This document shows positions 1 to 6,813 of a stretch of 9,020 nucleotides of DNA, one piece after another. Under the pieces are notes generated by a model. That model saw only the letters and a list, made by a program, of their open reading frames with translations. It was not told where the DNA came from and ran no database searches. The DNA comes from Gammaproteobacteria bacterium (lineage in GTDB: Bacteria > Pseudomonadota > Gammaproteobacteria > Xanthomonadales > Xanthomonadaceae), in NCBI GenBank assembly GCA_012510865.1, contig JAAZHF010000401.1:1-9020 (forward strand), read 5' to 3'. The translations under genes were made by a program, and so were the position numbers. The first letter of the stretch is position 1, and each line of letters begins with the position of its first letter.

Positions 1-1
1 G

Positions 2-12
2 CCCTACAGTAT
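2..12. promoter_or_regulatory. Possible FrmR operator half / -10 region of frmRA
   Basis: The bases CCCTACAGTAT lie 17 bp before the frmR start. Read on the other strand they give ATACTGTAGGG, which resembles my recollection of the E. coli frmRA operator: a G-tract flanked by ATACTATA-like arms. The hexamer TACAGT (5-10) could also be a -10 element, giving a very short leader. Repressors of the CsoR/RcnR family bind G-tract sites with AT-rich arms. The window begins inside the site, so the other half and the -35 element cannot be seen. This is inference from partial sequence. Confidence 0.35.
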
Positions 13-28
13 CCAATCCGTTCAGCGC

Positions 29-1490
<1,462 letters not shown>

Positions 1491-1516
1491 GCGCATGCTT
1501 CCACCGGTCCGGCCAC

Positions 1517-1590
1517 CCCCTGTAGGAACGGCTACAGCCGCGATAGGGGAGGTCGGCCCGACCATGTTCGCGGCCGTGGCCGCTCCTACA
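1517..1590. repeat. REP-type inverted repeat pair between frmA and fghA
   Basis: Two 23-bp arms face each other: 1521-1543 (begins TGTAGGAACGGC) and 1568-1590 (reverse complement begins TGTAGGAGCGGCC). They agree at 20 of 23 positions and are separated by 24 bp. CCCC precedes the first arm, as in the second copy of this family at 8116-8196. This form is typical of intergenic REP/BIME palindromes in Xanthomonadaceae. In RNA the pair would make a long hairpin between the frmA stop and the fghA start, which could stabilise the frmRA message or reduce readthrough into fghA. The element ends 7 bp before the first possible fghA start codon. Confidence 0.85.
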
Positions 1591-1597
1591 GAGTCTG

Positions 1598-2443
1598 ATG
1601 AGGTGTGTCTTGGAACGAATTGAACATCGCGCGTGCTTCGGCGGCTGGCAGGACGTCTACCGCCGCCGCTCGGAGGTGCTGGGCTGCGACATGACCGTGG
1701 GCGTGTACTTCCCGCCGCAGGCGGAGGAGGGCCCCTGCCCGGTGCTGTACTGGCTCTCGGGCCTGACCTGCACCGAACAGAACTTCATCACCAAGGCCGG
1801 GGCCCAGCGCTACGCCGCGGAGCACGGGATCATCCTCGTCGCGCCGGACACCAGCCCGCGCGGCAACGACGTCGCCGACGCCGAGGGCTACGACCTGGGC
1901 AAGGGCGCGGGCTTCTACGTCAACGCCACCCGGGAGCCGTGGGCGAAGCACTACCGCATGTACGACTACATCGTCGACGAGCTGCCGGCCTGGGTCGAAA
2001 GCGACCCGGCGGCCAGCGACCGCCGCGCGATCAGCGGGCACTCGATGGGCGGCCACGGCGCGCTGGCCATCGCCCTGCGCAACCCCGGCCGTTACCGCAG
2101 CGTGTCCGCGTTCTCGCCGATCGTGGCGCCGAGCCAGGTGCCCTGGGGCCAGAAGGCGCTGTCGGCCTACCTCGGCGACGACCGCGAGGCCTGGAAGCGG
2201 TACGACGCGGTGGAGCTGGTGAAGTCGGCGGAGGAGAAGCTGCCGCTGCTGGTCGACCAGGGCGAGGCCGACGAGTTCCTCGAGGGCCAGCTGCGCCCGC
2301 AGCTGCTGCAGGCCGCCTGCGAGGCCGCCGGCCATCCGCTTGAGCTGCGCATGCGGCCCGGCTACGACCACAGCTACTACTTCATCGCCAGCTTCATCGG
2401 CGAGCACGTCGCGCACCACGCCAGGGCGCTGCACGCCGCCTAG
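1598..2443 (+). CDS. fghA: S-formylglutathione hydrolase (esterase D family)
   Basis: This 281-aa alpha/beta-hydrolase cleaves S-formylglutathione to formate and glutathione, completing the pathway started by FrmA. It is equivalent to E. coli FrmB/YeiG and human esterase D. Visible marks are the early FGGWQDVYRRRSE block, YWLSGLTCTEQNFITKAG, the oxyanion region PDTSPRG, the nucleophile elbow GHSMGG with Ser149, probable catalytic Asp225 in DQGEADEFL, and His258 in GYDHSYYF. The C-terminus SFIGEHVAHHA is typical. Two starts are possible. The ATG at 1598 has a poor ribosome site. The TTG at 1610 matches the usual family N-terminus (M-E-x-I-E) and has GAGGTG at 1600-1605, 4 nt upstream. It is on the same strand as frmRA and 107 bp behind frmA, the gap being filled by a REP pair. 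Its stop overlaps the stop of the convergent gene. Confidence 0.95.
   Translation: MRCVLERIEHRACFGGWQDVYRRRSEVLGCDMTVGVYFPPQAEEGPCPVLYWLSGLTCTEQNFITKAGAQRYAAEHGIILVAPDTSPRGNDVADAEGYDLGKGAGFYVNATREPWAKHYRMYDYIVDELPAWVESDPAASDRRAISGHSMGGHGALAIALRNPGRYRSVSAFSPIVAPSQVPWGQKALSAYLGDDREAWKRYDAVELVKSAEEKLPLLVDQGEADEFLEGQLRPQLLQAACEAAGHPLELRMRPGYDHSYYFIASFIGEHVAHHARALHAA
1600..1605 (+). promoter_or_regulatory. Possible ribosome binding site supporting a TTG start of fghA
   Basis: GAGGTG lies 4 nt before the TTG at 1610. Translation from there would give an N-terminus aligning with E. coli FrmB (family form MELIEKHVSFGGW). If this is the real signal, the ATG at 1598 lies partly within the ribosome site and is not used. 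The spacing is a little short, so the choice is open. Confidence 0.4.
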
Positions 2444-3156
2444 GCGGGCGTCCGTGGCCGCGGCCCGCGCGACGACCCGCGCCGGGCCGCGCCTCGGTCC
2501 GCCAGCCGGAAGTCGGTGCAGGCGAAGCGCCCGTCGCGGAGCACCGTGCCACCGCGCTCCAGTGCAAGCGGCGCGGCGAACATCGGGCCGTCGGAGACGC
2601 AGGTGTGGAATTCGCCGCGCTCGCCGCAGGGATCGACCGCGGCGGGCAGGGCGTCCAGCAGGGCGGCATCGAAGCCGCGGCCGGCGAAGGCGGCGTCGAG
2701 CTGCTCGGTGTCCACGCAGCACAGCGCGGCGCGCAGGCCGCCGGCCAGCATGTCGCGCGCGAGGCCCGCGGTGTCGGCGTCGAACAGGGGGAACAGCGCG
2801 CTCCAGCCCAGGCGTTCGCACAGCGCTTCCCGCCAGGCGCGGATGTCGGCGAGCAACAGGTCCCCGAAGGCGATGCCGTCGATCCCCGGCCAGCGCGCAC
2901 GGGCCGTCGCCAGGGCATCGGCGAGCGCGGCCTCGTAGCGCGCGTTGTCGCAGCCCGGCGGGATCCTGGATTCGAGCAGCGGCAGGCCCGCGGCCGCGGC
3001 CTGCGCGCGCAGCACGTCCACGCGCACCCACTGCATCGACGAGCGCGCTTCGTCCCCGGTGACGGTGGCCAGCAGGCCCACGACCTCGACCCCGCCCCGC
3101 CGGCGCAGCGTGTGCAGCGCACAGGCCGCGTCCTTGCCGCCCCGCCACGCCAGCAT
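2440..3156 (-). CDS. Dph6-like PP-loop ATP pyrophosphatase (adenine nucleotide alpha hydrolase family)
   Basis: The 238-aa product belongs to the diphthine--ammonia ligase-like family (Diphthami_syn_2). In eukaryotes and archaea that family makes diphthamide on elongation factor 2; bacteria lack that modification, so the bacterial role is unknown. Visible parts are the N-terminal PP-loop at 5-9 (WRGGKDAACALHTL), FGDLLLADIRAWRE at 97-110, and the C-terminal EFHT block CGERGEFHTCVSDGPMF at 177-193. The usual SGGxD loop has Arg in place of Ser here. The ATG at 3156 has no clear ribosome site. A GTG at 3189 in the same frame would add 11 residues and is also plausible, lying 17 bp after the stop of the upstream 104-aa gene. 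A basic low-complexity tail (about residues 217-238) runs past the last family-like block and ends inside the fghA stop. Confidence 0.8.
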   Translation of the reverse strand: MLAWRGGKDAACALHTLRRRGGVEVVGLLATVTGDEARSSMQWVRVDVLRAQAAAAGLPLLESRIPPGCDNARYEAALADALATARARWPGIDGIAFGDLLLADIRAWREALCERLGWSALFPLFDADTAGLARDMLAGGLRAALCCVDTEQLDAAFAGRGFDAALLDALPAAVDPCGERGEFHTCVSDGPMFAAPLALERGGTVLRDGRFACTDFRLADRGAARRGSSRGPRPRTPA

Positions 3157-3205
3157 CGCCCGCGGCCGCGGGCCCGGTTCAGCCGACACGGACGTCGCGC
3201 AGCTC

Positions 3206-3520
3206 TCAGGCGCTGCCGGCGAGCAGGCGCATGCGGTGCTTGAAGACATCGCCGCGCAGGCGGGTGGTGGCGACCAGCTCGATGCGGGTCTCGCGCTGCA
3301 CGCCCTCGACGCGCGCCGCCGGATCGGTGGCGCCCAGCAGCGGATCGACCTCGTCGGGCGCGTCCTGGGTGGCCCGCCAGCGCTCGAACAGCTCGTCGCC
3401 GCGCAGTGCCTCCTGCAGGTCGCGCGCGAAGCCCTCGGCGCCGTGCGCGGTGAACGCGAACTCGCCCGCGGCGCGGGCGGCCTCGGGGTCGGGAATGGCG
3501 ATGAAGTAGCGGGTGGCCAT
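3206..3520 (-). CDS. Conserved hypothetical protein, 104 aa
   Basis: This is a small soluble protein with no signal peptide or membrane segment. It starts MATRYFIAIPDPEAARAAGEF, has an acidic centre (TQDAPDEVDPLLGATDPAARV) and ends with a region predicted to be beta-rich (ETRIELVATTRLRGDVFKHRMRLL). I recall similar short proteins annotated as hypothetical in Xanthomonas and relatives, but I recognise no functional domain and assign no function. The ATG is preceded at a proper distance by AGGA on the minus strand (plus positions 3525-3528). It lies immediately upstream of the Dph6-like gene (17-49 bp gap depending on that start), so the two are probably cotranscribed. It is separated from the DegV gene by 65 bp holding a hairpin. 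Confidence 0.75.
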   Translation of the reverse strand: MATRYFIAIPDPEAARAAGEFAFTAHGAEGFARDLQEALRGDELFERWRATQDAPDEVDPLLGATDPAARVEGVQRETRIELVATTRLRGDVFKHRMRLLAGSA

Positions 3521-3554
3521 GGCGGTCCTGTCCGTCGCGATCGGCCCACTCTAG

Positions 3555-3575
3555 CGCCGCTCCGTTAAAGCGGCG
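3555..3575 (-). terminator. Hairpin downstream of the DegV gene
   Basis: CGCCGCT (3555-3561) and AGCGGCG (3569-3575) form a perfect 7-bp GC-rich stem with a 7-nt loop, placed between the DegV stop (3586) and the start of the next gene (3520). There is no T-run on the minus strand after it, so it is at best a weak or Rho-assisted terminator, or a transcript-stabilising structure. Confidence 0.4.
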
Positions 3576-3585
3576 TGGCCCGGCC

Positions 3586-4527
3586 TCAGGCGAAGGCGTG
3601 CTCCCGGGCGGCGAAGCCCACCACCACCGCGCCGCGCCCGACGTTGACCATGCCGGTCGTGCTCATGACGCTCTCGAACACGTCGACGTTCTGGTCGGCG
3701 CAGGCGTTGCGCAGGCGCTCGTAGCCGGGCAGCGCGCGCATTTCCTCCAGGCGGCCGCCGTAGCAGAGGGTCACGGTCGGCGTCAGCAGGCCGGCCTGCA
3801 CGCGCGCGGCCGCGAAGTCGAACATCTTCTCCGCCGCGGGCTCGAAGCCCTTGATCTTGGCCGCCGGGCCGGTCTCCCCGCGATGGCAGCGCAGCACCGG
3901 CTTGATGTCCAGCGCGGTGCCCAGCGCGGCGCTGAAGAGGCTGACGCTGCGGTCGCCCTTGGCGCGCGCGCGGTTGCGGATGTAGTACAGGTCGCGCGGC
4001 ACCAGGTAGCCGTAGGTGCTGGCCGCCAGCTCTTCCAGGCGGGTGCGGATGCGCAGCGGCTGTTCGCCCGCGGCGCGCAGGCGGGCGGCTTCCACCGGCA
4101 GGATGCCCTGGGCGCAGAACAGGTTGCGCGTGTCGATCACGCGCAGCGAGAACGGCGTGGTGTTGCCGGCGGCCGCGCGCGGCTGCTTGTAGTCGTTGAG
4201 GATCATGTAGCTCGCCTTCTGCGCATTGGCGAAGATCGGGCTTCGCGATCCGGTGATGGTCATGCAGAAGACGTAGTCGTAGTCGACCACCAGGCGCTCG
4301 AGGAACAGGTCGCGGATCTGCTCGGGCGCGTACGGAATGGTCTCGGCGCTGGCGCCGCGCTCGGCGATGTGCGACTCCAGGAAGGCCAGGGTATGCGCCT
4401 CGTCCCGGTGGTCGGCCTGCACGGCGTAGCCGATGCGGACGGTGATCGGAAGGATGTCGACCCGCTCGCGCTCGAAGAAGTCGCTTGGCAGGTCGCAGGC
4501 GGAATCGACCACGAGACCGATGCGCAT
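3586..4527 (-). CDS. DegV family protein (fatty-acid-binding, FakB-like fold)
   Basis: This 313-aa cytosolic protein is of the DegV/FakB family, whose studied members hold a fatty acid and in Gram-positives present it to the kinase FakA. The start has the family signature MRIGLVVDSACDLPSDF. An ITG-S segment (TITGSRSPIFANAQ, about 90-103) corresponds to the fatty-acid headgroup loop, usually written TISSGLSGT. It is followed by IDTRNLFCAQGILPVEAA (131-148) and by DIKPVL....K.KGFEPAAEKM in the second domain. It is about 30 aa longer than usual, partly from extra sequence around YKQPRAAAGNTTPF. ATG 4527 is preferred; a GTG directly before it (4530) could also serve, and GGTGA lies just upstream. 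No FakA-like gene is in the window. The family call is firm; the ligand and role in this organism are unknown. Confidence 0.9.
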   Translation of the reverse strand: MRIGLVVDSACDLPSDFFERERVDILPITVRIGYAVQADHRDEAHTLAFLESHIAERGASAETIPYAPEQIRDLFLERLVVDYDYVFCMTITGSRSPIFANAQKASYMILNDYKQPRAAAGNTTPFSLRVIDTRNLFCAQGILPVEAARLRAAGEQPLRIRTRLEELAASTYGYLVPRDLYYIRNRARAKGDRSVSLFSAALGTALDIKPVLRCHRGETGPAAKIKGFEPAAEKMFDFAAARVQAGLLTPTVTLCYGGRLEEMRALPGYERLRNACADQNVDVFESVMSTTGMVNVGRGAVVVGFAAREHAFA

Positions 4528-4564
4528 CACTCACCCGTTGCTGCTGGAACCCGGGCCGATCCTC

Positions 4565-4595
4565 GCACGGAGCGTGCCCGGGGTCACGCCCCCGG
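4565..4595 (-). terminator. Two adjacent hairpins downstream of the 58-aa gene
   Basis: GCACG (4565-4569) pairs with CGTGC (4573-4577), and CCGGGG (4578-4583) pairs with CCCCGG (4590-4595). They lie just after the stop of the 58-aa gene (4607) and before the DegV start, where a transcript end is expected. No T-run is present, so this is weak evidence in a GC-rich genome. Confidence 0.3.
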
Positions 4596-4606
4596 CGTGG
4601 CGGCGG

Positions 4607-4783
4607 TCAAGGTCCGCGTGGCCGGGGCGCGTCGCCGCGGGCCCGCGCCGCTTCTTCTTCCGCGCGCTCGCGCTTGCGGATGAACAGCGGGACGCCGATC
4701 CCGATGCCGATCATGACCAGGGTGCCGGCGATCAGCAGCCAGCCGACGGGGCGTGCGAACAGTTCGACGAGGATGGGATGCAT
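4607..4783 (-). CDS. Small single-pass membrane protein, resembles DUF3149
   Basis: This 58-aa protein has a short N-terminus (MHPILVELFARPVG), one strongly hydrophobic helix (about residues 15-35, WLLIAGTLVMIGIGIGVPLFI) and a charged, basic C-terminal tail starting RKRERAEEEAARARG. The pattern of an LFxxPVG turn, one membrane helix and an RK-rich end is like small proteins of the DUF3149 family. This is from memory of the family, not a search. The function is unknown. The start is well supported: GGGGAG (plus 4791-4796) sits 7 nt before the ATG on the minus strand. A longer in-frame reading up to 5014 is unlikely because it runs antiparallel-free into the acyltransferase gene in another frame. 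An FNR/Anr-like site lies about 60 bp upstream. The inner membrane is the likely location. Confidence 0.7.
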   Translation of the reverse strand: MHPILVELFARPVGWLLIAGTLVMIGIGIGVPLFIRKRERAEEEAARARGDAPRPRGP

Positions 4784-4810
4784 GGCGGGTCTCCCCAGGG
4801 GCCTGCGGCC

Positions 4811-4852
4811 ATCATTGGCCACGGCGCGCGGCGCGGTATTGATTCCGGTCAA
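4811..4852 (-). promoter_or_regulatory. Candidate FNR/Anr-type (CRP superfamily) promoter of the 58-aa gene
   Basis: TTGATTCCGGTCAA at 4839-4852 is a TTGA-N6-TCAA dyad, extended by one base pair on each side (4838-4853). It differs from the FNR/Anr consensus TTGAT-N4-ATCAA at one position. On the minus strand AATGAT (4816-4811) matches four of six -10 bases, and the spacing places the dyad centre near -41.5 from a start near 4804, the class II activator position. The ATG follows about 21 nt later with a good ribosome site. The dyad overlaps the stop codon of the acyltransferase gene. A chance match is possible; no binding evidence is available. Confidence 0.4.
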
Positions 4853-6813
4853 TCGCCGCGTGGCGCGGCCCGCGCCCCGGCGGGCGCCGGCGAAAGCGCG
4901 TCCAGCACCGCCTCCGCCACGTGCCGGGAGGCCCGCGGCCCGAGGTGGCCGTAGTCCCAGGTGGTGAGCTCCGCCGGGTCGTCGATCCAGACCAGGCAGC
5001 CGCGGAAGTCGCACAGCCGCCCGATCGCCGAGACATAGGTGACGCCCGGGCGGCCGGCCAGCGCCTGCGCCAGCGCCGCGTCAAGCGCTTCGGGCGCGGG
5101 CAGGGTGGCGTCGCGCAGCCGCCGCGGCACGCGCAGGAACGGAGCTTCGCGGTGGCGCTGCACCAGCAGTTTGGGGAGCCACTGCGTCCAGCGCGGGGCC
5201 GGGCCCAGCACCACCACGTGGCCGACCCCGGCGGCGTGCATCGCGGCGATGCCCTGCTCGAGGTCGCGCAGCACCTGGGCCGGGTCCTCGTAGTCGTTGC
5301 CGGTCCAGTAGGCGAAGAGGACGACGTGGTCCGGCCGCAGGTCCGCGATCCGGTCCATCACCCAGGCGTTGTTCGCGCGGCAGTCCGGCTTGCGCGACGC
5401 CAGGTAGGGACGGCAGCCGCTGCGCGTGAACTGCGCCAGCCGCAGGCCGTCGCCCGCGGCCTCGCGCAGGCCCGGATAGAGCAGGGCCGCGTGTGAATCC
5501 CCCCACAGCACCAGCGTCGGTCGCGGGGCCGGGCCGGGCGGGTCGATGCAGTCGGGGGTGAAGACCTCGGGCTCGCCGCGCGCGCCGGTGAGCGAGCAGC
5601 GGCCCTCCCGGCTCGGGGCGCGCCAGTCGTAGGCGTAGTTGGCATAGGCACGGACCGGCTCGCCGGCGCGCGACTCGATCCCGCGCAGGGCCCAGACCGC
5701 GACTGCGGCGGCCAGCACCACCGCCATCGCCGGCAGCAGCACGGCCAGCGCCGCGCGCGCGCGCAGGCCCCGCCGCAGCGGGCGCTCCAGCAGCCGCCAG
5801 GTCAGCCCGGAGAGGACCAGGGCCAGCGCCACCAGGGCCAGCCGTGCCAGCGGCGCGACCTCGCCGGCGGCGTGGATGCGCCCGAACGACAGCAGCGGCC
5901 AGTGCCACAGGTAAAGGGGATAGCTGACCAGCCCGATCCACACCAGCCAGCGCCGCGTCAGCAGCCATCGCGTCCAGCGGCTGCCCGGGGCGGCGAGCAC
6001 CAGCAGCATGCTTCCCGCCACCGGCGGCAGGGCGCGCCAGCCGGGGAAGGGCGACTGGTCGTCGAGCAGGAGGCAGGTCGCCAGGACCAGGGCCAGTCCG
6101 GCCAGCGCGAGCGCATCCGCGACCGCCGGCCGCATCCGGCTCCCGCCGCCGGCGTCGCGCAGGCGCAGGGCCAGCCAGGCGCCGGCCAGCAGCTCCCAGA
6201 AGCGCGTGAAGGGAAGGAAGAAGGCGCTGCCCGGATCGCGCGGCGTGAGCAGCAGGCAGGCGGCGAGCGACAGCGCCACGCCGGTCGCCGCCAGCGCGCG
6301 CCCGCCGAGGCCGGCGCGGGCCGCGAGCACGAGCAGCAGCGGCCAGGCCAGGTAGAACTGCTCCTCGACGCCGAGCGACCAGAGGTGCAGCAGGGGCAGG
6401 GCGTCGGCGGCGGGGGCGAAGTAGTCGGCGTCGAGCCAGAAGGCGATGTTGGCCACGAAGCCCGCCGAGGCCGCCGCGTGGCGGCCAAGCAGGGCGTAGT
6501 CCGAAGGGACCTGCAGCCACCAGCCCGCGGCCAGGCAGGCCGCGAGCACCAGCGCAAGCGCCGGGAACAGGCGGCGGATGCGGCGCACGTAGAAGTCGCC
6601 CAGCCGCACGCGGCCGGTGGCGGCGAGTTCGTCGCGCAGCAGCGAGGTGATCAGGAAGCCGGAGATGACGAAGAAGACGTCCACGCCGGCGAAGCCGCCG
6701 GGGACGGCGGCCGGGAACGCGTGGTATCCGATCACCGCGAGGACGGCGACGGCGCGCAGGCCGTCGATGTCCGCGCGGTAGGCCAGCCCTCCGGGGTGGC
6801 CGGACGCCGTCAC
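4849..6813 (-). CDS. OafA/YrhL-type membrane acyltransferase with C-terminal SGNH domain
   Basis: This 654-aa inner-membrane protein probably transfers acetyl (acyl) groups to a cell-surface polysaccharide such as O-antigen, exopolysaccharide or peptidoglycan. The N-terminal half is an Acyltransferase_3 domain: AYRADIDGLRAVAVLAVIGYHAF with catalytic His31, GFAGVDVFFVISGFLI (41-55), FYVRRIRRLFPAL (74-86), and about ten hydrophobic segments, ending near LRRGLRARAALAVLLPAMAVV. After a periplasmic linker comes an SGNH domain with the nucleophile in LWGDSHAALLYPGL (Ser440) and the Asp620/His623 pair in TWDYGHLGP near the C-terminus. The order and length are those of full bimodular enzymes. The start is GTG 6813, which overlaps the stop of the upstream amidohydrolase gene as GTGA and gives an N-terminus of normal length. 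The acceptor sugar cannot be told from sequence; no glycan biosynthesis genes are nearby. Confidence 0.92.
   Translation of the reverse strand: MTASGHPGGLAYRADIDGLRAVAVLAVIGYHAFPAAVPGGFAGVDVFFVISGFLITSLLRDELAATGRVRLGDFYVRRIRRLFPALALVLAACLAAGWWLQVPSDYALLGRHAAASAGFVANIAFWLDADYFAPAADALPLLHLWSLGVEEQFYLAWPLLLVLAARAGLGGRALAATGVALSLAACLLLTPRDPGSAFFLPFTRFWELLAGAWLALRLRDAGGGSRMRPAVADALALAGLALVLATCLLLDDQSPFPGWRALPPVAGSMLLVLAAPGSRWTRWLLTRRWLVWIGLVSYPLYLWHWPLLSFGRIHAAGEVAPLARLALVALALVLSGLTWRLLERPLRRGLRARAALAVLLPAMAVVLAAAVAVWALRGIESRAGEPVRAYANYAYDWRAPSREGRCSLTGARGEPEVFTPDCIDPPGPAPRPTLVLWGDSHAALLYPGLREAAGDGLRLAQFTRSGCRPYLASRKPDCRANNAWVMDRIADLRPDHVVLFAYWTGNDYEDPAQVLRDLEQGIAAMHAAGVGHVVVLGPAPRWTQWLPKLLVQRHREAPFLRVPRRLRDATLPAPEALDAALAQALAGRPGVTYVSAIGRLCDFRGCLVWIDDPAELTTWDYGHLGPRASRHVAEAVLDALSPAPAGARAAPRGD

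Noticed and set aside
1586..3148. 520-aa minus-strand open frame over fghA and the Dph6-like gene
   Set aside because: It spans a confident plus-strand gene and lies out of frame with the Dph6-like gene. It has no recognisable domain and an Arg/Ala-rich composition.
3598..4683. 361-aa plus-strand open frame opposite the DegV gene
   Set aside because: It is an antisense shadow; the minus-strand frame carries clear DegV motifs.
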